This document shows, piece after piece, positions 28,444 to 38,131 of a DNA stretch of 64,000 bases; within the stretch, counting starts at the first letter, position 1; the number at the start of each line of letters is the position of its first letter. The DNA lies in the NCBI RefSeq assembly GCF_037975245.1, contig NC_092574.1, positions 8,308,213 to 8,372,212 of the forward strand. The letters are read 5' to 3'. This DNA comes from Apostichopus japonicus. Its lineage: Eukaryota > Echinodermata > Holothuroidea > Aspidochirotida > Stichopodidae. The notes under the pieces were generated by a model. The model was not told the origin of the DNA and searched no databases. It saw nothing but the letters and a program-made list of their open reading frames with translations. Made by a program: the position numbers and the translations under genes.

Positions 28444-29324
28444 AACACGTAACAGACTTCATGATGTCCCTGTTCCATCAAGGCAGACAGGTCTCCACCA
28501 TCAAAAACTACCGCTCAGCTATAGCGGCGGTCCACACAGGCTTCGCAGACGGCTCCACCATGGGGTCAAACAAGGTCATCTCGGCAGTCCTCCGTGGCAT
28601 GGCCAACAGGAGACCGACAACACCAAAACTCCCCCACTCTTGGAGTATAAATGGTGTTCTCAGGGAGATGGCGAATGATCCTTTTGAACCGATGGCATCA
28701 GCGTCCTTACGACACGTCACACAGAAGACCCTGTTCCTGATAGCAGCCGCATCGGCCAGACGGAGAAGCTGCCTCCACGCGTTATCCGTGGCGGAGGGAC
28801 ACATACGTTTTGACGTCAATGGGGTACGACTCATCCCCGATCCCTCCTTCCTCCCGAAGAACCAAACTCTTGAGTTTGTGCCAGGCGACATTTTCCTACC
28901 AAAAATCTCGCATTTTTCATCGATCAGGGAGGACAAACTCTGGTGCCCAGTCAGGGCACTCCGATGGTACTTACACAGAACCAAAGACCTCCGAACTTCG
29001 CCAAAACTGTTCATCCTACCGTCTGCCCCTCACACTCCGGCGTCTAAGGACACGATCTCCCGGTGGCTGGTCCAGCTCATCCAGCCTCACACCACAGGGG
29101 GAGAGAGGGTTCGGGCACATGACCTCAGGGGCCAAGCTTCCTCTAAAGCACTATTCGCGGGGGTACCCCTGGAGGAGATCCTGAAGGCGGCGGCATGGAA
29201 GACACCATCAACTTTCGTCGCCACATATCTGACCGACACCCTCGCTTCGGAGGCGGCATTCGGACGTGCGGTGTTGGGGGTTCCTTTGGGCAGGTCCCGC
29301 CCGTTGGGCCTCCCACCATCGTAA
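28134..29324 (+). CDS. DIRS ORF3, tyrosine recombinase
   Basis: The integrase of the element, a member of the tyrosine recombinase/phage integrase family. It inserts the circular cDNA without a target-site duplication. The frame is open far upstream (from 26436, or from 26373 ignoring the ORF1 stop), but recombinase similarity begins only around 28256. The ATG at 28134 is the nearest sensible start, giving 396 residues, the usual size for DIRS recombinases. The SAM-like N-terminal domain includes RRPSTIRTYTTRLDCFYRWC. The catalytic residues are present: an Arg in ASARRRSCL (codon 28761), His and Arg in HDLRG (codons 29118 and 29127), Trp in AAAWK, and the nucleophile Tyr in FVATYL (codon 29226). 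The ORF ends 12 bp before the internal complementary region. How it is translated (internal start, frameshift or stop readthrough) is not settled by the sequence. Confidence 0.92.
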   Translation: MAQEAVVPPSARPPLRSTSRITRLPSPTHPSQGEDLPPEHQVSGPDCLAIIKSDLRTRGFSEDVADMAAAARRPSTIRTYTTRLDCFYRWCTNAQIDPRSASVKHVTDFMMSLFHQGRQVSTIKNYRSAIAAVHTGFADGSTMGSNKVISAVLRGMANRRPTTPKLPHSWSINGVLREMANDPFEPMASASLRHVTQKTLFLIAAASARRRSCLHALSVAEGHIRFDVNGVRLIPDPSFLPKNQTLEFVPGDIFLPKISHFSSIREDKLWCPVRALRWYLHRTKDLRTSPKLFILPSAPHTPASKDTISRWLVQLIQPHTTGGERVRAHDLRGQASSKALFAGVPLEEILKAAAWKTPSTFVATYLTDTLASEAAFGRAVLGVPLGRSRPLGLPPS

Positions 29325-29336
29325 CAGTGCCACTCT

Positions 29337-29434
29337 GTGCAATAGTGGAGTGGGAGACAGGTAAGAGAGGAGCGAAGTAAATTCCCCAAAACTCACTGGT
29401 TTGGGGATTTACGAGCGACGATACTTACCTGTCT
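29337..29434 (+). repeat. DIRS internal complementary region (ICR)
   Basis: Two complements sit side by side. Bases 29337-29382 (GTGCAATAGTGGAGTG ... GAAGTAAA) are the reverse complement of the left edge 23530-23576. Bases 29383-29434 (TTCCCCAAAACTCACTGG ... CTTACCTGTCT) are the reverse complement of the right edge, about 30031-30082. This is the DIRS1 arrangement thought to template completion and circularisation of the cDNA, and it fixes the element's outer boundaries. Confidence 0.95.
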
Positions 29435-29920
29435 TTCCCTCCTCCCACCACCACTCGGGACCTACCCGACGACACAAACGCCAACTAGACCGCTGAGCAC
29501 CACATGACTCAGGACGCCGCCCTTACCGCGAGCTCCTGGGATCGTCAGCTAGCCTCTCCCGGCCGCACAGGCCTCACATGTCTCACCTGGTTCATAACGA
29601 ACTCTTCCAACAGGACCCTGAGACGCTCGACGATCGCGACACTCCTCTTACACCCATCCTGATTGAGGTGAGTGCTCATACCCTAACAGGGCTTCTTTTC
29701 GAACTGATACCTCTAACATGCACCAGTTCGAGCGCACTCCAGTGTAAGATTACCGTCGCACATAACATCACTTGCACCCCACCTCCATGTCACCGGGTGG
29801 GGGCTTCTCTGATGATCAGCGGAGCTCGCGCACGCTTCTTCGCCGCCCTCGGCTCCCCCTTAGGTGCCACCCGCCCTCCCTACCCGAACGAGGGGCAAGC
29901 TGCCTGCTTGTGTCCTGGGA
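29435..29920 (+). other. DIRS 3' untranslated segment between ICR and right ITR
   Basis: About 490 bp of GC-rich non-coding sequence inside the element. The 141-codon frame at 29578-30003 runs into the right ITR, has no recognisable domain, and is not considered a gene. Confidence 0.6.
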
Positions 29921-30040
29921 TAGATTCGGAAGGAGGAGTTAGTGGGCGGTGCCTAGGGAGCGAGGGCGCAGTGCTAAAATATTCCAAATGTGTAGTTAGG
30001 TAGATAGGAAAGTGCAATAGTGGAGTGGGAGACAGGTAAG
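29921..30040 (-). repeat. Right inverted terminal repeat of the DIRS element
   Basis: A 120-bp inverted copy of 23547-23666, from TAGATTCGGAAGGAGG to AGACAGGTAAG. The outer 41 bp (30041-30081) are unique to the right edge and are complemented in the ICR. Confidence 0.95.
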
Positions 30041-30081
30041 TATCGTCGCTCGTAAATCCCCAAACCAGTGAGTTTTGGGGA

Positions 30082-33000
30082 ACCACTGATTGAAAGGGTA
30101 TACTGAACAGTGTGTATCCCTGTTTGTACAGGATAAGTGCTGCTATATACGGACGATGAGGTGTAGGGAAGCTATAGATAAATGGCATATGCTTACATGG
30201 AGTACATTGTAGTTGTTGATAATGATGTAGGATGCTTCTTATTGCTATATTAAAGATATCTGTAAGACTCATACCTTCGATGTCATACATGTAGTCTCTC
30301 CATGGAGATGTCGTCTCAAGCATTTGATGGCGATGTCTCACTGACGATGATGATATATCAAGCCTTCGGTGGCGATAGCTCATCCTGACGAGCTCAGTCC
30401 ACTTTCGGTTAATGTCTGTTTACGATTTCGTAACCGTCCTTATTACTTTCGCCACGGCGTATAGAGTGTATTTCATAGGTTGCATCCCGCCTTCCGTGTG
30501 TCTGTTTTAACGATGTATTTCTCTGTTGGTTACACGAGGGTTTGGTTTCGATGGATTGGCTATAATTTGTACCCCCCCCCCCCCCTTTTTGATCTCAGTT
30601 AGATTTGTCTCAAAAGTCTTTCAAGTGGTATATTCAGTTTCGCCAATGCTCTTCTATTGAACTGCTTATATAGCAATCTGTCCCTCATTTAAAACGTGAC
30701 AGCGAGGTACAATAAATCTTGTAGCAAGCACAAAAACGGTCAACCGAGGTGAGAAGAATATTCTTTACCAACTTTATTAATAGAGTTTGCAAATAGCTGA
30801 GGTACCCTCAAGGGGGGAGAATTAGAAGCCCTCGGTTCCATATTTATTTTTTACCCGTGTCAGTTCGTCGTCACCTTTGGAATGGATTATCATTTCAAGC
30901 GGCCGGTCAGACAGCCTAAAGTCGATCGTTTTTGGTTTGATTTCTAGCAGATTTATAGGCCATGGGAATTATGATGCGTATAGATTTCTGGCATGTTTGT
31001 TGTTATTAATGTTGTGTGGAAAGATCATTCACCTTATTTTTATATGAGCTGTTGAGAATGGGCTATATAGGACTACACACATTCCTGGGATAACACACAC
31101 ATCTGGGAGATGTTACTGCGGCACTTCCAGCGGAGTCGAACGGTAGACGTCCTACGAACACCACTGTTCGTTAACTTCCCTTACCCTCAAATCCAACTGT
31201 GTGCAGGCATATTTGAAGCATTAGCAATTGCTTTGACAGAATAGGTAGCTCTTCTTGTCTAGGGTATGTCTGTTTATTCACCAGAGTTTGGCACGGCATC
31301 GAATATCGACTTACCCTCGCGATCATCCCTGAGAAACTGAACCCAATATACTGATAAACTCTCTCCCTACGACAAACCTTCTTTTACCCTACTAAAGATA
31401 ATTAAGTCAACTTAGTCCACAATACCCCCTCCACTTCCCGCAGTGACTTCCCAATTCCATAGCATGTATTTGTTATGTGTAAACCATGGAAGTATTATAC
31501 CCAGGGTAAATACATCCTTGTAAAATCTATACCGCCGGAGTATGTAACGTCATCCTATACCTCCATTTGACGTATGCCATTCGTGCATACACCTGTTTTG
31601 TGACTCTTTCTAAAATCCTAGAAATGTTTCGTGGGATCACATCCCTTAACATCTCGATCTATGGATCTTCATTGCGATTACCGGACCCAACTATTGTGCC
31701 GTATTTGCAGATATACCATTGATGATATAAAGTTTGATCATTTTTATCATCAAAAAAATCCCTCCTGAAGTCTTGCTTGCTTCCTTGTGTTATGATGTAT
31801 GATGTTCGCCTAATTTGTGGAGAGCCATGCCGGTTCTTCGCATTTCAACAAGATGTAAAATGCTTAGAATGTAACGGTTATCATGCAATATTATTGGGTA
31901 TTTACTGATACAGTGTTGGTATAAATTTTTGATTATAGTAGGTGATGGCGCAGCCTTTGACTTGACCAGAGGACCCCCTTATCGTGTAGACCATGGTCTG
32001 AAAGATTCGACAGCTCGATATGACCAATTTGGACATTTTTCTGCACGGGTCAGGAAAACTACATTAGGGACACTGTCACGCGCGCCTTATCTGCCAGCGA
32101 ACTGTATTTTGTTTGGAGGCCGATAATATTTCTTGCTTGATAAGAATGTAGAAAAGGTGTTTATTAGGACCTGTTTGTTTATAACTTAATAAACACAATA
32201 ACACATGTCACTTGGCTATCTCCGTGTTCGATCAATCCCCTTGTTGGTCGATTCCAAGGAACACAGTGAACTTCCCTGGCATACTTATGACCCTGAAATT
32301 CATCGCAGGGGTTGTTTGCGTCCGGACGCCGCTATCAGCAAAAGAAGAGAATTAGAAATCAACCCATGAGAAGAATTGTTAGTCAACCTATTCCAGCATG
32401 TTCCGTCCAGGTCCCCTTACTTTCAGCGTAGACGTACTCGCACCGGCCCAATTCCTATGAAACTTGTAAACACAGCAAAACAACGCGGTTAGCTATCGGT
32501 ATCATATATCATTGCCGTCCTCTGTGTGACATCAAATTTGATTCTAGTATAACATAACATTGGTTCCAAACAGTTCAAAAAGATGAACTCGCTCACTGTG
32601 TGCCGTCATTGCCCGTGTTAACTGTATGGTATTATGTAATAGACCTTCGTGATACAACTCCCTAATGCAAGGCATATACAGTTTTCACTAGTGTCTTTCA
32701 TCTTACACACCTTAGATAGACTGTATAAAACTGTACATTGCATCGGATAATTGTACTGTTTGAGTGGATTTTAACTGGCGATTTTCTGGTTCACTTATTT
32801 ACGAAAAATAGCCGACGATTGATTTGTTTGAGTGGTGGTGCACAACTAGAGATGGGTCGGCCAACATTTTTCATCACTCGGACTATACTGAGCTTTTTTT
32901 TCAGCTTTCTTGAAGCTCAAACCGGTAAATCAGCGGGATCCTAAGGAATCTACAAGATTTCCTGGGAACTTAAATCTGTACATGTTATTTGTTAAATAGT

Positions 33001-33700
33001 TTGTGACGTGTTGCTTCTGATAAGGTCAAAGGTCGGCACAGTGAAACACGCGATAGCACCGGTATATATACCGTCATGTATACTGTAAAAAGAAACATGT
33101 AAAATGTATAATTGTGGGTTACGACAGCTACTATCATTGACAAACCAATTGTTGGCATTACAAACCCAGATAGTCAATAGGCTCATTGATCCCCTTATCA
33201 AGTTTTATAAAATAAAATAAAACTTAAAAAGAGAAAATAAAGTAGGCTATGTGTATCATGCTTGAAGAAAACCTCTCAATAATGTGTAAAAGACGATGGA
33301 TGGGGGTTTGAAAATTCAAACAGTACTACAAAAATGGACATAAACAGAGATCTCGGGATCTTCTAATTTTTTGTTCCTTTTTTTGTTCCCGAATTTTGCG
33401 ATCACTTGACTTACATTACGTACGTGCACTTCAAGAAACGACCACCCAAATGTTGGGTAAAGCTCTCTCTGCCCACATACAAGTAAGATCGAGGCAATTG
33501 AATGGGAAAAAGTTATAATGTGAAAATATTCGCAAATCGCATGGACATTCTTTAATGTGGTCAATTTTCTACCTACTAGCAGTTGGATTCATGTAGTAGT
33601 ACTCAGTGTTGGTAACATCATGCGCCCAACATTTTGTGCGGAGTGCAGAGCTAATAGAGCCTTTCATTGTGATGCCATTATTTTAAACTTATCTTTGTCT
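30082..33700. other. Sequence between the DIRS element and the Sprouty coding exon; intron or upstream DNA
   Basis: No coding exon recognised. Because the Sprouty exon starts at a 3' splice site, at least the part next to 33700 should be intron; the 5' exon was not found and may lie outside the window. It contains a 14-C run at 30572-30585 and otherwise nothing distinctive. Confidence 0.5.
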
Positions 33701-33712
33701 TTTCTGTTACAG
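33689..33712 (+). promoter_or_regulatory. 3' splice site of the Sprouty coding exon
   Basis: A pyrimidine-rich tract ending CTTTTCTGTTACAG (AG at 33711-33712) precedes the coding ATG by 69 bp. Sprouty genes characteristically have a non-coding first exon followed by one exon holding the whole coding region, which fits an acceptor here. The donor and first exon are not identified. Confidence 0.75.
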
Positions 33713-33717
33713 AATTT

Positions 33718-33870
33718 ATGGCTCGTCGTCGGCGCCGCCTTTCACCTATGACCCAAACCGCCGACAGTCTCAAGTGTATCCATGGCCGAAGATGGACGCA
33801 ACGGCCTGATAATTTCGCGGCAGCCCCTGCCGATCTTTACGACACCGACGAACACAACCAAGTCGAATAA
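33718..33870 (+). CDS. Upstream ORF overlapping the Sprouty start
   Basis: A 50-codon ORF starting 6 bp into the exon, beginning MARRRRRLSPM, and ending at TAA 33868-33870, 89 bp inside the Sprouty coding sequence in another frame. Its ATG has the same context quality as the main start (T at -3, G at +4). A ribosome scanning from the 5' end would meet it first, so it could lower Sprouty translation. There is no evidence that the peptide itself is functional. Confidence 0.4.
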   Translation: MARRRRRLSPMTQTADSLKCIHGRRWTQRPDNFAAAPADLYDTDEHNQVE

Positions 33871-34573
33871 GAACCACTCAAATCTTCAAGCTCTGGAGTC
33901 AGTGTCGGGGCGAACGGCCCCTGATAACGACTACTGTGATCTCCCACCTGCCAAGGATCTTGGACAGAACAATAACGAAAGTACATCACATTCGCCAACT
34001 CATTCTGTCGTGTCCTTTGACCAACGATCGTCGACGGACAGACATAAGGCGAAGTTCATAATCGTACCGTCGTCCGAAAAATCGCCAAAGGCCCCGGCGA
34101 AGGTGCTGAAAGTTGTGAAACGGGAACCAAGCAGGACCAGTGAGACGAGTGTGGGCAGTCAGACTCCACTGCACGTTGAAGGGAAGGGCGCTGAACTCTG
34201 TAGTTACTGCGGACTTTGTCGGTGCGAGCGTTGTCGGGCCAGCAATAATCTACCCCGCAGTTGGTTGTGCAATTCTAGGTGTCTCTGCTCGCCGGATAGC
34301 GTGCTCGATTACTGTACATGTGTGTGCTGTGTTCAAGGGATATTTTACCATTGTGCTGAAGACACCGAGGACGATTACCGGTACGTGGACGAACCGTGTT
34401 CTTGCAACCCTCACAAGCGGTGTCTACGGTTTTCCTGTATGGGACTTTTATCGGTGTGTCTACCGTGTTTGTGGTGCTATTGGCCTGGTCGAGGCTGTTT
34501 GGAATGTTTACGACTGTGTAGAGCGCAGGGTCGGAGAGGTTGCGAATGCGTAGATAAACCAGTCAAAGTGTAA
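33782..34573 (+). CDS. spry: Sprouty homologue, feedback inhibitor of receptor tyrosine kinase/MAPK signalling
   Basis: A 263-residue protein, a little shorter than vertebrate Sprouty proteins (about 300). The C-terminal Sprouty cysteine-rich domain spans residues 140-256 with about 25 cysteines. Family motifs include CSYCGLCRCERC (140-151), DYCTCVCCVQGIFYHC (176-191), PCSC (205-208) and LPCLWCYWPGRGCL (227-240). The N-terminal half is Ser/Thr-rich and disordered and carries NDYCDLPP around Tyr51, which corresponds to the conserved Sprouty tyrosine motif (Tyr55 of human SPRY2) that binds the Cbl TKB domain when phosphorylated. Known family role: a membrane-associated inhibitor of FGF/EGF receptor to Ras-ERK signalling, palmitoylated through the cysteine-rich domain. 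The start is the first ATG after an in-frame stop (TGA 33749-33751), so no upstream in-frame start is possible within this exon. No EVH1 domain is present in this exon, so it is Sprouty and not SPRED. Which paralogue it is cannot be decided. Confidence 0.95.
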   Translation: MAEDGRNGLIISRQPLPIFTTPTNTTKSNKNHSNLQALESVSGRTAPDNDYCDLPPAKDLGQNNNESTSHSPTHSVVSFDQRSSTDRHKAKFIIVPSSEKSPKAPAKVLKVVKREPSRTSETSVGSQTPLHVEGKGAELCSYCGLCRCERCRASNNLPRSWLCNSRCLCSPDSVLDYCTCVCCVQGIFYHCAEDTEDDYRYVDEPCSCNPHKRCLRFSCMGLLSVCLPCLWCYWPGRGCLECLRLCRAQGRRGCECVDKPVKV

Positions 34574-35720
34574 AGAGGAAGAGGAAGAAAAAAAAAAACA
34601 CTCCAGCAGTTACATAAGGTATTGGTTTTCATGGGAAAATCTGCATGAATTATGGTGCTTGGTACAAGAATGGCGCAGGTACTTCAGGTGTGTCTCGCCG
34701 TCATCACTGGCGTGGACTGCCGGTTGGTCTCGGCTCCGACCGTCTGTAGCGGAGAAGGGGACAGAACTGTCCTGTCGACGGCACCGGCATGGAAGGGGAT
34801 TTCATTGAAAGAGAGCTTGTTGAATTTACCTACGGTGTTTGCATTGCTAAAGGGTTATAGTTATTACTTTTTGCCATTAAGAACATTTGTACATCGAACG
34901 CATCCCGTGAGGTGACTAGTAATAATGACGTAATAATGACGTAGGTAAAGCATAGATCTAATATTTACGGAGAGACGGCCTATATTAAAACGAGGAAGCG
35001 AATGGGTTATGGTAAAACTAACCGAATGTAATAATGATGTATCACACCTCTCTTTAAGTAATGGTACACTCTAGAGATATTTTAGTCAAAGTAAATGCCC
35101 TATAAAGTCAAGTGGACTGAATCTTGTGTGGTTGAGACTACACAAACTCCCATGCATGTACAGTTTTATGTATATATACAAGTGGGGGAAAACGTACAGG
35201 AACACATCGGTTCGATATATTGCTAAGCCAGTAACATTTAGGTTGCATGAGTAAATATTTGTTGTTATTTTTTTGTTGTTGAATGGTTTCTACATCTTTG
35301 TTCTCACTTATTTCGAATATAATTTAAAACTTGGAACTAAACTACCTGAAAACATTTCTGTTATTTCAAATCCTAGACGATATACTCCTCAGATCCGACG
35401 ATGTTCTAACTCTGTTTGGTTCATGAAGGGGTGGACTGGTCCGGGGTGGGGGGGGGTGGGGGTGTATGCGGACTTTTGTGTGTATGTGGAAACAACAGGT
35501 CCTTCTCAATTCTGAAATTCTGACCTTCGTTTCGTTATGGATAACTAAGCTCATACCGAGTATTGACTATTCTGCGTTGAATACACTTGCCAACGTTGTC
35601 AACCGCTGCATGGATCGCTCATAGTGAGTAGATGAGGAAGAGAGGGTGGTTGGTGGTGGTTGGGGGGGGGGGGTTGGGGGTGAAGTGGTATACGAATAAA
35701 AAATTGATAAGCACATCAAC
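34574..35720 (+). other. Probable Sprouty 3' untranslated region
   Basis: Follows the TAA at 34571-34573 with a purine-rich GAGGAAGAGGAAG and a 10-A tract. It includes a doubled AATAATGACGTA at about 34919-34943, a G-rich stretch at 35426-35465, and a second G-rich stretch at 35645-35680. The first good AATAAA after the coding region is at 35695-35700. UTR limits are an inference; longer forms using later AATAAA sites are possible. Confidence 0.45.
35695..35700 (+). terminator. Candidate Sprouty polyadenylation signal AATAAA
   Basis: Canonical AATAAA about 1.1 kb past the stop codon, followed by an AT-rich stretch and preceded within 50 bp by a strongly G-rich tract. Other AATAAA sites further downstream (for example near 39388) are alternatives, so this assignment is tentative. 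Confidence 0.4.
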
Positions 35721-37454
35721 TATTTATGTGGAGAGTCTAAGGCATGATAAATTTGAAGTGTGTGTTGCTCGATTAAGTTAATTGGACTTTGGTAACTAAA
35801 ACAGCATGCTGTCAAGTTTATACTGTGTGAGCAAGTCGTATATTGAACCTCTCTCTTCTATAGTGGAGTATGCGCTATGTATAAAGAAGTACATCTTGAT
35901 GTTGTATTGTATTGCCTTCTACTACTACTACTCTGTTATGTATTTAAAAGAATATTTTGTTTTTAATGCTAGGGCTGTACCAACTCACTATGTTTGTCGA
36001 AGGTGACGTGTAGTTGCGCTGTATTCAGCAGTTTGTTTTTATGATTTTTAGTTTTAAATTTTTTTGTGTAAGATAAATGATGTATATATCACCATATATA
36101 TGTATATGTAGATATAAACGTATATATATGTACATATATATGACCATTGTACAAAAACGTGCTAAAATCGATATATACGAGTTATGCGCGAGTGTCTATG
36201 ATATCAAAACAACAAACTGTGCGCGTACCATGACGGGGTTAAAACATATTTTATGTGTGTGTTTCCGTTAGCCTTTTTGCCTGTAGTTACAGAAGAGTAA
36301 AAAGACGCTTAAGAATACCGTGTCCATGATGTAAGATATAACACATTAATTAGGATATCGTTTATACTGCAGTAGATGACGTCAGCTAGGAAATATGGGG
36401 ACCGCTTCGTACGTATGTCAGTTTGCATGAAAAATTTCAAGACGAAAAGGTGTGTGGTGTGGTGCGTTTTCAATCAGAAGCACATAGTCACGTCTAATTG
36501 AGAAGGAATTTGTCAGATTTGAAACAGCCAATTCTCGCTAGGACTTGGTCACACTGTTTACAGCGTACCTCCATTTTGAGAAATATTTATTGATGTGTTA
36601 CATTTCTTGGAAGGGTTATTTGTGAGGGCATGGAGATATTGCCTCGTAATTACGCAGCATGTCCTAGTTTTACAGCTCGTGTATCGACAAACAACTTTTA
36701 GATTTTCCCTTGTCATGCGTACGTCTTCATCACGTGCTAGATAGTGACCAATGGCGTTACGCGATATAGTTACAATGTTATAAAGTACCTACACTATATC
36801 GTAGCCACATTAAGTTACCACATTAATGTGTGTATGACGTAACGACCGTCGGCGCCATGTGTATCGTGTGTCTTGAATAGCCAACAAGTAAAGCAGAGAT
36901 ATACTATGTAGTGGAATTATCAGTAGGCCTATATGGTAGAAGCGCTCTTTGAATATTTCACACACGTCATAGTGTGTGTGACGTACAAACGATCAGTTCT
37001 GACCAATAGGAATATCAGTTTGTTTATCACGTGATGTTTTGTGATTGTGTGTTAATTTACATTTCTTTTGTTAGTCCACCGACTCACTCGACCTCAGGAT
37101 ATTCACAGTGGATTCATGGGCTCGTGTTATGCTTGTGTTTATCATGTATCGTTCAAACGCTGGATAGTTATAGGCATTAATTTATATTGTTACAGTTATT
37201 ATTTTATCACTATTTTTCGTTGTTTTCCTTTTTGACGTTGAAATAAGTGACGGTCAGAAAGGATAACAGTTCACGTTGTTATATACACTTTTTTCTTCGG
37301 TTTTTTTTTCTTTCTTTATTTTCGGTTTCGTTGTATAGTTCATATTTACAATTTTCTATTTTCAAGGTGCAATGTTAAGAAATCTCGTGTAATCCATTAC
37401 ACAGGACACGAGTGGAAAGAACGTGTTTAAGTAAGTAGTTTTGATTAGTTTTGA

Positions 37455-37810
37455 TTTCGTGTGCTCCCATCAGCAGATTTTACAGTGCCTGTTGTTTGCT
37501 GTCATCAACGAACATATACTGTGTTAATTTGGTATTTGCTACCATACCAATTGGCACACTTGATGTGTGCACCACCCATCGGCGGACATACTATATATTA
37601 AGCATGGTATCATGTGCTACTTCTATTTTACCATGGTGTGTGATGTATGGTGCAGCATGTGTGCACCGACCTATCATCACGGGGTAAATGATGTTTGCAC
37701 CCACCAGGAGACGACATTAACTGTATCATGTCGATGCTGAGTGGTGCACCCATCAGCAGACACACTGTGTCATCATGGTGCTATGTGCTATACTCTCAGC
37801 AGCACACATG
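37455..37810. repeat. Degenerate tandem repeat with CATCAGCAGACA and GTGTGCACC words
   Basis: Phrases such as CCCATCAGCAGA, GTGTGCACCACCCATCGGCGGACATACT, GCACCCACCAGGAGACGACA and GTGCACCCATCAGCAGACACACT recur about every 70-120 bp, each followed by variants of TGTRTCATGTGCTA. The pattern looks like an old, strongly diverged minisatellite. Confidence 0.55.
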
Positions 37811-38069
37811 CTAAATAATGTGTGCTGTAAAGCCTACATGGATTGGGAGAGAGGAACTGCAAGGGGTTTTACATGGACAATCTGAACGAATTCCTGTACT
37901 GTTCATAAAGCGTTCAAATACCAGTATCCATGAAGGACAGAAACTATCTGGTACGGTGGAGGGGTGGGGTGATGGGGGGGGGGCGGTGAGGAATGGTGAG
38001 TTGGATGGGAGGGGTGTACTTACCTATATGGGGTAAAAGATGGTCGGGTTTTCGAGAAGCCTCTCTTGA

Positions 38070-38131
38070 AATTGTAGTTTTGTGTGTTAAATATTCTTAT
38101 TAGAATAATCTCAACACACAAAACTACAATT
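38070..38131. repeat. Perfect 19-bp inverted repeat
   Basis: AATTGTAGTTTTGTGTGTT (38070-38088) pairs exactly with AACACACAAAACTACAATT (38113-38131). The 24-bp loop contains its own short palindrome (ATTCTTATTAGAAT). It could be a tiny foldback element or a hairpin RNA. Confidence 0.85.

Larger units (their letters stand above)
23530..30081 (+). mobile_element. Complete DIRS1-like tyrosine-recombinase retrotransposon
   Basis: A 6.55-kb element with the hallmarks of the DIRS order: inverted terminal repeats of 120 bp, a gag-like ORF1, an RT/RNase H ORF2, a tyrosine recombinase ORF3, and an internal complementary region just after ORF3. The edges are defined by the sequence itself: the ICR contains the complement of the left outer edge, starting ATTTACTTCGCTCC at 23530, fused to the complement of the right outer edge, ending GAGTTTTGGGGA at about 30081. 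No target-site duplication is seen, as expected for recombinase-mediated integration. ORF2 and ORF3 keep their catalytic residues and no premature stop is visible, so this copy may be young or active. The coding core is clearly more GC-rich than the flanks. Confidence 0.95.

Noticed and set aside
29578-30003. 141-codon frame at the DIRS 3' end as an additional ORF
   Set aside because: It runs into the inverted terminal repeat and has no similarity I recognise.
23530-30081. LTR (Ty3/gypsy or retroviral) element
   Set aside because: Repeats are inverted, not direct. The integrase is a tyrosine recombinase, no protease or DDE integrase is seen, and an internal complementary region is present.
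33782-34573. SPRED instead of Sprouty
   Set aside because: No EVH1 domain in the exon; complete Sprouty layout with an N-terminal tyrosine motif and C-terminal cysteine-rich domain preceded by an in-frame stop.
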